Positions 26,360-34,910 of a stretch of DNA of 64,000 nucleotides are shown in pieces. Origin of the DNA: SXNM01 sp964586155 (GTDB taxonomy: Bacteria > Myxococcota_A > UBA9042); NCBI GenBank assembly GCA_964586155.1, contig CAZPHC010000018.1, positions 62,001 through 126,000 on the forward strand, in the 5' to 3' direction. The notes below the pieces were generated by a model, which did not search any database, was not told the origin of the DNA, and worked only from the letters and a program-made list of their open reading frames with translations. The position numbers and the translations under genes were made by a program. Positions within the stretch are counted from its first letter, which is position 1; each line of letters begins with the position of its first letter.

Positions 26360-27217
26360 ATGCAACTGCTTGATTCGATGGGAACCAGCGGCCGCCTACG
26401 CGCCACGGCGCTGCTGATCGCGCTGGTGCTGGCCGCATCCACGGCGATCGCGGCCGAACCCAAGGTCGATCACGCCGCCGCCTGCAAGATCGGCCGCGCC
26501 GAGAGCTGCCTCGAGCTCGGCAACGAGCTCTACCACGGCAAGGGGCGCAAGGCCGACAAGCCCAAGGCGGCCAAGGCGTTCGCCAGGGGCTGCGAGCTGG
26601 GCAGCGGCGACGCTTGCGCGAACCACTCGTCGATGGCGCTTCGCGGCGACGGCATCCGGACGGACCAGCCCAAGGGGCTCGACAGCGCCGACCGGGGTTG
26701 CACGCTTGGTCATGCGTCCCTCTGCGCGTCGCTGGGCAAGATCTGGCTGGAGGGCAGCAACGGCGCCTCGAAGGACGTGCCGCGCGCGCTGCACTACCTG
26801 ACGAAGGCGTGCAGCGGCGGCCAGCCCGACAGCTGCAGCGCGCTCTGCATCGGTCGTGCGACCGACGAGTTCGGCCCGCGCGACCCGCTCGCCGCGGTCG
26901 AGGCGTGCAAGAAGGCCTGCGGCGCGACGACCCCGGGGTTCTGCCTGCGGGCGGGCGACCTGTATCGCGTCGACCTGCAGCGGCCAGCCGACGCCGTCGC
27001 CGCCTACGAGCGTGGCTGCGGCTACTCCGTCGGCGACGCGTGTGCGCGGGCGGCCGCGCTCCTGCTGGGAGGCCGCGGCGCCGCCCCCGATCTTCCGCGG
27101 GCCCGAAGCAACCTGGAGATGGGCTGCGCCGCCGGCAGCCAGGTGTGCTGCCGCAACCGCGAAAAGCTCGACGCGCTGCAAGGCGGAGCACCGCCGCCAC
27201 CGAAAAAGACGCGCTGA
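26360..27217 (+). CDS. Exported Sel1-like repeat protein, Cys-rich
   Basis: 285 residues from ATG 26360 (GAGG about eight nt upstream). A signal peptide ends at AAEPK near residue 33. The mature part is a run of ~36-residue Sel1-like helical pairs, each with the pattern A-x-x-x-x-x-x-C-E-L-G followed by a Cys pair (for example GCELGSGDACANHSSMAL and CSGGQPDSCSALC). The paired Cys residues probably form disulfides as in HcpA-type proteins, giving a stable periplasmic or secreted solenoid used for protein binding. It is convergent with the GH19 gene, 20 nt away. Confidence 0.88.
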   Translation: MQLLDSMGTSGRLRATALLIALVLAASTAIAAEPKVDHAAACKIGRAESCLELGNELYHGKGRKADKPKAAKAFARGCELGSGDACANHSSMALRGDGIRTDQPKGLDSADRGCTLGHASLCASLGKIWLEGSNGASKDVPRALHYLTKACSGGQPDSCSALCIGRATDEFGPRDPLAAVEACKKACGATTPGFCLRAGDLYRVDLQRPADAVAAYERGCGYSVGDACARAAALLLGGRGAAPDLPRARSNLEMGCAAGSQVCCRNREKLDALQGGAPPPPKKTR

Positions 27218-27237
27218 CGCCACCTGGGCCGACGACG

Positions 27238-28131
27238 CTAGCCGGCCTTGAGCACCTTGAGCGCCTTGTTGTAGCGGGAGCGGCGGTCGGCCGCGCCGTT
27301 CTGGCCGCCGTTGATACGCGACGTGACGGTGTCGAACTTGCCGGCGTCAGCGTGGTCGTTGAGGCCGCGCTCGTTCCAGAACCACGCTGCCGTCAGGTAA
27401 CGGACATCCGGATCGTCGGCGCGCTCGGGGTTGGTCTCGAGGTTGGTGCCGCCGAGCATGCCGCCGAGGTCCTGGGTCGCCGAGCGGTAGTTGGCCCGCC
27501 CGGTGAGCTGGATGGCGCCGCGCCCCTTGTAGCGCTTGCCGTCACCACGCTGCGTATTGCCGAGATCGCTGCGGCCCTCGTAGTCGGCGCCCGAGGCGAA
27601 CTCCTCGAACTGCTGGAAGCCCATCGACTCGTGGCCGAGCTGCGCGATGTAGGTCGCCTTGCGCTGCACCGAGTTGATGTCGGCGAAGTACATGCTGGCG
27701 TTGAGGCCGGGCAGCTCGGTCGCCGCGGCGGCGGCGTCGAGGTCGGTGCAGGCCATGAATTGCTGCAGCGTCACCGAGCAGGTCAGCGCCTTGTCGAGGA
27801 CGCCGAGCGTCGTCGGCCCGAGCCGGCCGTTCTGCTGCACGCCGTAGCGCTTCTGGAATTGCGTCAGCGCAGCGACAGAGGCGGCGTCGTGGCTGCCCGT
27901 CACCGCCGTCGGATAGCCGAGGCGGGTCAGCCGCGTCTGCAGCTCGGTGGCCGCGCCGCCGCTCATGCCGGGCTCGAGCACGGCGCCCGCGCGGATCTGC
28001 TCGAGCGTCGGCGCACCGCTGCCGCGCTGGGCCGGCGAGGTCGCCTGCCCGGGCTGCGGGGTCTGGGCCGCCGGCCCTTGCGGGTTGGTGGTCTGTTGGA
28101 CCTGCGGCTGGGGCGCCGGGCGATTCCACAT
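27238..28131 (-). CDS. Peptidoglycan-binding / GH19 chitinase-lysozyme-like hydrolase
   Basis: 297 residues. ATG 28131 follows a strong AGGAGG. The first ~45 residues are Pro/Gln-rich without a Sec signal. Residues about 52-112 form a peptidoglycan-binding domain (LQTRLTRLGYPTAVTG, then FQKRYGVQQNGRLGPTTL). The catalytic domain follows, with GHESMGFQQFEEF, ADYEGRSDLGN and YKGRGAIQLTGRANYR, which are hallmarks of GH19 enzymes and related endolysins; the Glu in HES and that in YEGR fit the two catalytic acids. It would cleave cell-wall glycan or chitin. The lack of a signal peptide suggests non-Sec export or a role in lysis or predation; the latter is inference. Confidence 0.88.
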   Translation of the reverse strand: MWNRPAPQPQVQQTTNPQGPAAQTPQPGQATSPAQRGSGAPTLEQIRAGAVLEPGMSGGAATELQTRLTRLGYPTAVTGSHDAASVAALTQFQKRYGVQQNGRLGPTTLGVLDKALTCSVTLQQFMACTDLDAAAAATELPGLNASMYFADINSVQRKATYIAQLGHESMGFQQFEEFASGADYEGRSDLGNTQRGDGKRYKGRGAIQLTGRANYRSATQDLGGMLGGTNLETNPERADDPDVRYLTAAWFWNERGLNDHADAGKFDTVTSRINGGQNGAADRRSRYNKALKVLKAG

Positions 28132-28258
28132 GGTCAGCCTCCTGGGCGGTGCGACGAGTCTCGTGCGTACGAGGCTGCCCGGCCCGGGGCGAAGGCTGCA
28201 AGTGCGGACGGGCCGAGACCGGGCGCCGGCAGGGCGACCAGACCCCGGTCGGGGCGCG

Positions 28259-29476
28259 CTACAACCAGCCGGCGAAGAAGGCGAAGAACGCCTCGAGCAG
28301 GCGCTGCAGCATCGGCCGATCGCGCCAGACCGGCAGCGTCAGCTCCTGCGCGTGCTCCAGATCCAGCAAGAAGCGCTTGCGTGCGCCGCGGGCGAGGGTG
28401 TGGTCCTCGATCATGGCGTTGATCTCGAGGTTGTAGCGACCCGAGCGCGCGTCGAGGTTGTAGGTGCCGATCGTCAGCCAGTCGTCGTCGCCGCAGGCCG
28501 TCTTGGCGTGCAACACCGCGCCCGTCGCGCCGGTGCTCGCGGTGGGCGCGCCGGGGCCGTCGGCAGCGCCGCGCCATTCGAAGATGCGCACCCCGGCGCG
28601 CAGCAGCTCGTCGTAGAACGCGCGGCTGGCCCAGGCGACCGCAGGCACGTCGCTCTCGCCGGGGACGAGCACGCGCACATCGACGCCACGGCGGACAGCG
28701 GCGCGCAGCGCACGACGGATCGTCCGATCCGGCACGAAATAGGGGTTGGCGATGTACAGCGTCGAGGTGGCCCGGTGGATCCGCGTCAGGTAGGCGGCCC
28801 GGATCACCTTGCGTTCGTCGCGGTAGTGGTTGCCGAGCACGCGGACGCGGGCGTCGCCGACCTCGAACGCCGAGCCCTGGTCGTCGTCGTCGCCGCCCTC
28901 GCCGGGATCGGTGCCGAGCACGTCCCAACTGCGTTGGAAGATGCCGCGCACGGCGGCCGCCGCGGGGCCTTCGATCGCGACGAGGTCATCGCGCCAGCCA
29001 CCGCCACCGGCACCGCGTTCGGCCCAGGGATCGCCGATGTTGATGCCACCGATCATCGCGATCCGGCCGTCGACGACGAGCAGCTTGCGATGGTTGCGGT
29101 GGCCGATGCGGCCCAGGCGGAAGCGCGCCCGCCATGGCGCGATCGGATGGTATTGCACGACCTTGCAGCCCGCGGCCCGCATGGCGTCGAAGACCGCCTC
29201 GTCGCTGCCGATCGAGCCGACGGCGTCGTAGACCAGGCAGACGAGTCGCCCGGCGCGCGCGGCCGCGCACAGCGCCTCGGCGAAGAGCCAGCCCGTGTGG
29301 TCCGAGCCGAACCAGTACATCTCGAGCAGGATCTCATCGCGCGCCGCCGCGATCGCGTCGCGCATCGCCTGCAGCCCGTGGTGATCGTGGTGCAACGTCA
29401 CGCGGTTGCCGCCGACGTCCGCGTGGAGGTCGGGCGGTGGGGCGGCGAATGCGGAGCCTCGAAGCGGTCGCGACAC
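28259..29476 (-). CDS. Phospholipase D-family cardiolipin synthase-like protein
   Basis: 405 residues with two HKD motifs: HRKLLVVD within GHRNHRKLLVVDGRIAMIGG, and HAKTACGD followed by DWLTIGTYNLD. The spacing and the NIGDPW and NPYFVPD segments fit bacterial cardiolipin synthases of the ClsB type, which have no N-terminal membrane helices; none is seen here. It likely transfers phosphatidyl groups between phospholipids at the inner membrane. The start is GTG 29476 with only a weak G-rich ribosome binding site; the next in-frame Met is 37 codons in and would cut the fold. Same strand as the outer-membrane protein upstream, gap 93 nt. Confidence 0.9.
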   Translation of the reverse strand: MSRPLRGSAFAAPPPDLHADVGGNRVTLHHDHHGLQAMRDAIAAARDEILLEMYWFGSDHTGWLFAEALCAAARAGRLVCLVYDAVGSIGSDEAVFDAMRAAGCKVVQYHPIAPWRARFRLGRIGHRNHRKLLVVDGRIAMIGGINIGDPWAERGAGGGGWRDDLVAIEGPAAAAVRGIFQRSWDVLGTDPGEGGDDDDQGSAFEVGDARVRVLGNHYRDERKVIRAAYLTRIHRATSTLYIANPYFVPDRTIRRALRAAVRRGVDVRVLVPGESDVPAVAWASRAFYDELLRAGVRIFEWRGAADGPGAPTASTGATGAVLHAKTACGDDDWLTIGTYNLDARSGRYNLEINAMIEDHTLARGARKRFLLDLEHAQELTLPVWRDRPMLQRLLEAFFAFFAGWL

Positions 29477-29569
29477 AGGGCCCCCACGCGGCGACGAGCC
29501 GACAGGACCAGGATAGGCGCCTTGCGCCGCGACGCCAGCCCCTACGCGGGCGACGGCCCACGTCGAGCG

Positions 29570-30898
29570 CTACCAGAACTTGGCGATCAGGCGCACGCCG
29601 ACGGTGGTCGCGTTGGCCGGACGCATGTTCTTGCCGGCGAGCAGGTCGAGCGAGCGCTGCTTGATGTACACCTGCAGCGGCGCGCCCAGGCGCATCAAGC
29701 TCACGGCCAGGGTCGCCGAGAACGCGTGCTTGTAGCCCTGGCCCCAGTACTTGGCGCGGTCAGCGCTCCAGAGCGGGTCGTTCGAGATCCAGACCGTCGG
29801 CTGCAGATACACGAAATCGTACATCATGTTCAGCGTGATCAGCGCCGGGAACTTGCGCGCGGCCTCGACGGAGCCCTTGGTCATCCAGGTGCCGTAGGTC
29901 GGGCCCACGATGGGCGCGAGATCGACGCTGATCCGGCCCACCTGCCAGTCGCCGCCGTCGACCTGGTGCGTGGCGCCGACGTAGGGCGCGTACGTCAGCA
30001 ACAACGGATTCTCGCTGCCGGTCGGCGTCTGCAGCGTCTGGGTACGCAGCCAGGCGTAGTAGGCCTCGAGGCCGACGGTGACGCGATCGAGGCCCTGGCT
30101 GTCGCGCCAGCGCCAGTCGGCGGCGACGTGCAGCTCGAGATCGCCGAAATTGTGCAGCCACCAGCCGGTCGTGCCGAGCTCGATCAGGCGCTCGGGGTCG
30201 GGATCGCGGCCCGTCGGCAGCGCGCCCTGGACCATCACCGACCAACGCACGTTGTGCCGCTCCATCCAGGCCGTCTCGGGCAGGCGCCAACGCGAGGCGA
30301 CGACCATGTCCGACATCGTGTTGACGTTGCCGACCCATTTGGCCTCGGGCTTCTTCTGGCCCATGGATCCGGCCCACTCCCAGAAGTCCTGCTCCGAATA
30401 GGGCCGGCCGAGCGTCGAGTTCCAGTCGCCGGGTGTCCAACCGAGGTTGGGCTCGATCGTCGTGCGCAGCGCCGTCGGGATCGCCACCGCGACGACCCAG
30501 CGGTCGTTGATGCCGTACATCAGCTGCGAGACGAGCATGCGCATGTCGACGGTCGGCCGCGCCGTCAGCACGCCTTGCAGGCCACCGCCGGCCTCGTAGC
30601 GGCGGATCGGCTCGATCAGCGAGACGCCCTTGCCGTTGCGGTCGAATTGCTTGTCGGTCAGCGCCACGACATAGCCGACGTCCACGGCCCAGACGCCGGC
30701 CGGCAGCGTGTCCGTCGTGCCCGCAGTGACGTCACGGGCGAGCAACCCGGCCAGTAGGACCGTCCACACGCCAGCCCACGCACGCAGGGTCGAGGATGAC
30801 GGCCCGAACGCAGCCCATACGCAGGCCAGTCCGCGGCAGGCGCGGCGGGCGACGCGGCGGGTCGACGCGCCGGCGGCCCCCGAAGGCGGCAGCTTCAT
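29570..30898 (-). CDS. Predicted outer-membrane beta-barrel protein
   Basis: 442 residues. A long n-region and hydrophobic segment (WTVLLAGLLARDVTAGT) form the export signal. The remainder alternates polar and hydrophobic residues in ~10-residue strands rich in Trp and Tyr (for example WRWRDSQGLDRVTVGLEAYY), and ends in VGVRLIAKFW with a C-terminal aromatic, the outer-membrane insertion signal. It resembles MetA/phenol-pathway transporter-type barrels in style, without a firm match. The ATG at 30898 overlaps the stop of the upstream lipoprotein (ATGA), so the two are coupled and probably work together at the outer membrane. Confidence 0.75.
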   Translation of the reverse strand: MKLPPSGAAGASTRRVARRACRGLACVWAAFGPSSSTLRAWAGVWTVLLAGLLARDVTAGTTDTLPAGVWAVDVGYVVALTDKQFDRNGKGVSLIEPIRRYEAGGGLQGVLTARPTVDMRMLVSQLMYGINDRWVVAVAIPTALRTTIEPNLGWTPGDWNSTLGRPYSEQDFWEWAGSMGQKKPEAKWVGNVNTMSDMVVASRWRLPETAWMERHNVRWSVMVQGALPTGRDPDPERLIELGTTGWWLHNFGDLELHVAADWRWRDSQGLDRVTVGLEAYYAWLRTQTLQTPTGSENPLLLTYAPYVGATHQVDGGDWQVGRISVDLAPIVGPTYGTWMTKGSVEAARKFPALITLNMMYDFVYLQPTVWISNDPLWSADRAKYWGQGYKHAFSATLAVSLMRLGAPLQVYIKQRSLDLLAGKNMRPANATTVGVRLIAKFW

Positions 30899-32817
30899 GG
30901 GGCCTCCGAGGCGAGGTCGACGGTGATCCAGCTGGCGTCGGTGGCCGGCAGCGCGCCGCTGGCGACGTGCAGCTTGCGCTTGGCCGGCTCGTAGACGACG
31001 GCGTTCATCGAGTCGCTGGTGTCGACGAAGCGGGGCTCGGCGAGCAGCGCCTGCAACGACTGCACCGTCCAGGTGCCGCGGCCGGCGGCGAGCGCCTCGC
31101 CGAGCTGGCCGAAGGCGCGCAGGGACTTGAGCCAATACGTGCTGACGACGGCTTGGGCGTCGATCCGCACCTGGACGCCGGTTGGCTCGAGCATGGCCGC
31201 CGCCACCGCGCCGATGGTCGGATCGACGTCGACCACGTGCTCGAGGAAATGCACCGTCAGCCGCAGCTCGTCTTCGGTCGCGCCGGCCTTGCCCGGCCCC
31301 TTGCCCGCCTGATCGCCGTCGACGACGTGAAGGCCGTTCACGGTCTTGGCCGGGAGCAAGCGGGCGTCGCCGTCGACCTCGATGGCGCGCATCTCGCCGT
31401 TGGCGTCGCCGAGCAGGCACTCCCAGCCCATGATGTGTTGCATCGGCCGCAGCACCTCGAGCGCCTCGGTCACGGTGGTCGCGTCGCGCAGCGCCGCGCG
31501 CATGGCGAAGCCGATCGGGATGCCGCTGGCCGTCAGCTGGGCCTGCGCCAGCTTGGCGACCTTGGGCAGCAGGTCCTTGACGATGGCATTGTCAAGCGTA
31601 TCCGAGAAGTTGCACGTGTAGGTCAGGCCGCTCTCGGACATGCCCGAGAAGCCATAGGCGACGCCGGCCCAGCCGACCGTGGTCCAGGCCTTGCCGGTCT
31701 CGGGGTGGTGCACCAGCACGACGGTCGCGTCGCTCGCGGCGCCGGCGTCGAGCAGGGCGAAGTGCTGGGCCAGCAGCAGGCTGCCGTCCTTGGTCGCGCT
31801 GCGGCGGACGGCGACGGCGATCGGCGGGGGCCGGCTGCGACCGTCGTCGGGGGCGAGGTTCGGCACCTCGCTCGCGGCGCGGTCGTCGCCGACGGTGGTG
31901 AAGGTGAAGCCCTCGTCACGGCCAAAGCGTGGATGCGCCGGCGGCGGGTCGGCGGCGATGGTCTTGTCGCCGGCCGAGAGCAGCAGACCCACGGCCTTGC
32001 CAGCAGGCAGCCCACCGACCGGCGAGAGGGTGATGATCAGGTGTTTGGCGTCGGCCTCCTCGGCGCTGTAGCCCGGCGATCCGGGCTCGAAGACCATCTG
32101 GCCGTCCGTGCCGAGACCTTCGGCGCCGAGCACGATGTGCACGGTCGACGGGTCGACGCCGTCGGGATCTTGCAGCACCAGGCGCAGCTGCGCGTCGGTC
32201 GGCACCGCCGTGGTCACCGCATGCGGCAGGGGCACATAGGGGATGGCCTTGCCCTGTTGACCCTGACCGTCGAGCTTGCCGAGGAACTGCACCGACTGCA
32301 GACGCGGCCCACGCGAGAGCTTGAGCGTGGCGGCGATGGCGCGCACGGCGAGCACGGTGTCGGCGAAGGTGTTCAGGACCATGACCTCGTCGTAGGTCAG
32401 GCCGCTGCCGTCGGCGATGCCGCGCATCTCGTCGCGCACGTCCTGCGGCAGCAGGGGCTCGACGCTCTTCGCCATCTCGACCAGGAGCTGGTAGCTGAAC
32501 TTGCCGCCCTGGTATTGAGGCTCCTGATAGTGTGTCAGGAAGCCCGCGATCGCAGGCTGCTCACGCCCGAGGTTCGGGTAGAGCGCCACCGTCAGCAGCT
32601 TGGTGTAGAAGGCGCGGATCCGCCATTTGAGCTTGGTGCCGTGCTGCAAGCCGCGCTGGTAGCCGTCGCCGTGCAGGTGCACCACCTCCCGCGTGACGCC
32701 GACCGGCTCCTCGGTGTGGCAGCCGGCGACCAGCATCGCGCAAGCGCCGAGCAGCGCCGCGAGACGGACGGGCCAGCGCGTGCCGAGGGCATGGGTCGGC
32801 TCGCGGTGCGTGCGCAT
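30895..32817 (-). CDS. AAT/C45-like (acyltransferase/choloylglycine hydrolase-related) lipoprotein
   Basis: 640 residues. ATG 32817 follows AGGAG; the lipobox VAGC gives Cys33. The N-terminal part (GYQRGLQHGTKLKWRIRAFY, then EMRGIADGSGLTYDEVMVLN) matches the alpha-chain region of the acyl-CoA:6-aminopenicillanate acyltransferase/phospholipase B-like family. The beta-chain landmarks appear much later (SATKDGSLLLAQHFAL, then VGWAGVAYGFSGMSESGLT), after an insert of about 190 residues. The Ntn-hydrolase Cys expected just before ATKDG is not visible there, so activity may be lost or altered. It is coupled to the outer-membrane barrel gene downstream. Confidence 0.78.
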   Translation of the reverse strand: MRTHREPTHALGTRWPVRLAALLGACAMLVAGCHTEEPVGVTREVVHLHGDGYQRGLQHGTKLKWRIRAFYTKLLTVALYPNLGREQPAIAGFLTHYQEPQYQGGKFSYQLLVEMAKSVEPLLPQDVRDEMRGIADGSGLTYDEVMVLNTFADTVLAVRAIAATLKLSRGPRLQSVQFLGKLDGQGQQGKAIPYVPLPHAVTTAVPTDAQLRLVLQDPDGVDPSTVHIVLGAEGLGTDGQMVFEPGSPGYSAEEADAKHLIITLSPVGGLPAGKAVGLLLSAGDKTIAADPPPAHPRFGRDEGFTFTTVGDDRAASEVPNLAPDDGRSRPPPIAVAVRRSATKDGSLLLAQHFALLDAGAASDATVVLVHHPETGKAWTTVGWAGVAYGFSGMSESGLTYTCNFSDTLDNAIVKDLLPKVAKLAQAQLTASGIPIGFAMRAALRDATTVTEALEVLRPMQHIMGWECLLGDANGEMRAIEVDGDARLLPAKTVNGLHVVDGDQAGKGPGKAGATEDELRLTVHFLEHVVDVDPTIGAVAAAMLEPTGVQVRIDAQAVVSTYWLKSLRAFGQLGEALAAGRGTWTVQSLQALLAEPRFVDTSDSMNAVVYEPAKRKLHVASGALPATDASWITVDLASEAP

Positions 32818-32953
32818 CGTCGGGCTCCTCGCGAGCGGCTGCGGGCCGCGTTCGGGTCGCGGCAGTGTGTCACTCACGATCCGACGCGGTCAAGCGAACG
32901 CCGGGCGCACGATGATGTGCGGCCTGCGACGAAGAAGCCCGCCGGGGCAATGC

Positions 32954-34399
32954 TTAGGAATCGAAGATCACGAACTGGCAGGTCTGCGGATCCCAGCCGA
33001 CGTTGCGGCCGTGGTTCAGGTCGAGGCCGACCTCGATCGAGCTGCCCGCTGGACCGTCGTTCAGCACCGAACGGCCGATCTGCTGCCGGGCCAGCCGCAG
33101 CACCATCGGCGCGCTGAGGCGGTAGACGAACTCGACGGCGCGGATGCGCTCGGCCAGGTCGTCGACGAGCACGAAATCCCGCTGCGCCTGGGCGCAGATC
33201 TCGGCGATCTTCGGCACCGCGGCCAGCTCGCGGCAGTCGTCGACGAAGGTGCGCAGCTTGTAGAGCTCCGGGCCCAGGTCGGTCGGCCGGGTGTAGCGGT
33301 CGGCGAAGGCCATCGCGCGCACGCGCTGCACCGCTGCGCCCGGTGCCTGGCGCCAGATGGCGTCGCGGGTGGCGCCGTTGGCCCCCTCGTTGCCGGCGAG
33401 CAGGGCCGTCAGCGTCTCGCTCGGCCGCCAATCGACCAGCTCCATCTCGACGATGCCGTCGCCCAACGCCGCCGGGCGCTGCAGGCGGGCACCGCGCAGC
33501 AGGCGCCCCGGCTCCCCGACGGGCTCGGCCGCCGGCGTGACGGGGCGTCCCTGCACCGTGAGCGGCAGCGGCTGCCCGGCCGCGTCGAGCCAACGTGCGC
33601 GCTGGCTGACGATCTCGGCCGCGCGCAGCATCGCGAGGTCGCGGCGCAGGGCCTCTGCGCTGTCCTCGGCTTGCAGACGCAGCGACGCGGCGGGATCGCT
33701 GGCCTCGCCCGGCAGCGCCGCGACGGCCGCCGGCATCGGCGTCAGGCGGCGCAGCTTGGCCACGAAGCAAGGCGCACCCGGCTTGCAGACGCGCACCGCG
33801 ACCTGGTGGCCGCCGCGGCCGAGGCGGCGCAACGCCGCGTCGGCGCCGTAGCGGGCATGCAGGAAGTCGTCCACCGCGCTGGCGTTGTCAGCGTGCGCCA
33901 CGTCGCCCAGCCGAACGAAGCGGACCTCGTGCAGGTTCGGGTAGAGCGACGCGAGATCGATGTCGAGCGCCGGCGCGGTCAACGGCGTCCAGCGCAGCGC
34001 GGCCGGGGCCTCGACACCAGCGGGGCGCCGGTCGGCGCCGATCCAATAGACGTCGCGGACATGGCCTTGGCCGACCGGGGCGCCGCTATCGTCCAAGGGC
34101 AGGTCGAAGCCGCGCCTTGGCAAGGTCGCGCCGGCGTCGACACGGCCGCAGCAACCGAGCAGCGGCACCGGCGGGCCCCAGAGGACCAGCACGTCGCCGA
34201 TCCTGGCCGCGACGTCCGATCTGCCGGCGGGGGGCGGCTGGCTCGGCGCGGGTCGGGCGGCGGCGGCACGGCTCGACGGGGCGCGCGGAGGCGCCGCGTC
34301 GGCAGGGCGTGAGGCCTGCACGACGCCGAGGACCGCCGACAGGAACGCGGCGCCGAGCCCTGGCCACAACCGGGCCCGGCGACCGCAGGAGGAACCCAC
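32954..34399 (-). CDS. Exported protein with kinase-like sequence features, unknown function
   Basis: 481 residues from GTG 34399, seven nt after the small repeat protein stop; AGG lies six nt upstream. A signal or anchor segment (GLGAAFLSAVLGVV) is followed by a Pro/Ala-rich linker. Two regions recall a protein-kinase fold: an N-lobe-like RRLGRGGHQVAVRV at 191-204 followed by FVAKLRR with Lys215, and a C-terminal DLNHGRN (Asp460, His463, Asn466) followed by FVIFD (Asp480), one residue before the end. This could be a catalytic loop and metal-binding Asp of an atypical kinase, or a decayed one. No family is recognised. Its partner gene encodes a Lys/Asp-rich exported peptide, a conceivable substrate. 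Confidence 0.7.
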   Translation of the reverse strand: MGSSCGRRARLWPGLGAAFLSAVLGVVQASRPADAAPPRAPSSRAAAARPAPSQPPPAGRSDVAARIGDVLVLWGPPVPLLGCCGRVDAGATLPRRGFDLPLDDSGAPVGQGHVRDVYWIGADRRPAGVEAPAALRWTPLTAPALDIDLASLYPNLHEVRFVRLGDVAHADNASAVDDFLHARYGADAALRRLGRGGHQVAVRVCKPGAPCFVAKLRRLTPMPAAVAALPGEASDPAASLRLQAEDSAEALRRDLAMLRAAEIVSQRARWLDAAGQPLPLTVQGRPVTPAAEPVGEPGRLLRGARLQRPAALGDGIVEMELVDWRPSETLTALLAGNEGANGATRDAIWRQAPGAAVQRVRAMAFADRYTRPTDLGPELYKLRTFVDDCRELAAVPKIAEICAQAQRDFVLVDDLAERIRAVEFVYRLSAPMVLRLARQQIGRSVLNDGPAGSSIEVGLDLNHGRNVGWDPQTCQFVIFDS

Positions 34400-34406
34400 G
34401 ACGGAC

Positions 34407-34616
34407 CTAGCCTTCGTCGCCGTCGTCGTCTTCGTCCTTCTTGTCCTTCTTGGCGCTCTTGCCGGGGCAGAAGCCGCTGTCGTCGTCGTCCTTGTCGTCC
34501 TTCTTGTCCTTCTTGGCGCTCTTGCCCGGGCAGGACGGGGCGGCGAACGCGGGCGTCGACAGGGCGAGGCCGGCGCCGACGAGTAGGGTGACGAGCAATC
34601 GCAGGGTGGTACGCAT
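34407..34616 (-). CDS. Small exported Lys/Asp-rich repeat protein
   Basis: 69 residues from ATG 34616 with AAGGAG eight nt upstream. A clear signal peptide (LLVTLLVGAGLALSTPAFA) ends after residue 25. The mature 44 residues are two copies of CPGKSAKKDKKD, each followed by a run of Asp/Glu. One Cys per repeat could pair in a disulfide, and the acidic runs could bind calcium or other cations. At DNA level the copies are 39 bp long (34432-34470 and 34495-34533) with one mismatch, a recent in-frame duplication with a 63-nt period. It is the first gene of a transcript that continues into the kinase-like exported protein. Confidence 0.82.
   Translation of the reverse strand: MRTTLRLLVTLLVGAGLALSTPAFAAPSCPGKSAKKDKKDDKDDDDSGFCPGKSAKKDKKDEDDDGDEG
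34432..34533. repeat. 39-bp direct repeat, period 63 bp, within the small exported protein gene
   Basis: Copies 34432-34470 and 34495-34533 differ at a single base. The period is a multiple of three, so the duplication preserves the frame and encodes the two CPGKSAKKDKKD units. Confidence 0.9.
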
Positions 34617-34812
34617 CTTCGCAGCTCCTTGGATGGGGCGGGCGGGCCGCCACCGGGGTCGAATCTACCGGGCGATGGATGCCAGCGCCAGGGCTTTGGT
34701 GCAGACCGGCCGCACAATCCGCGTCGGGTGCAAGACGACGTGCCCCTGCAACCCCGGCCGGTCAGCCGATCTTCCGGGGCCTCGTCGGATCGAGGGACGC
34801 CACGCGGCATTC

Positions 34813-34841
34813 TTGGCAAGCCCGCCGTCCCGTCGTACGCT
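34813..34841 (+). promoter_or_regulatory. Candidate promoter for preT-preA
   Basis: TTGGCA at 34813-34818 (5 of 6 consensus) and TACGCT at 34836-34841 (3 of 6) are separated by exactly 17 nt. They leave a 69-nt leader before the ATG at 34911. The region also separates preT from the divergent small exported protein gene. Confidence 0.4.
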
Positions 34842-34910
34842 GGCCGACCTGCGGCAACCGCATGCGCCAGTTCTCGACCGGGACGGCGCGCCCGCATGGC
34901 AGGAGGGACG

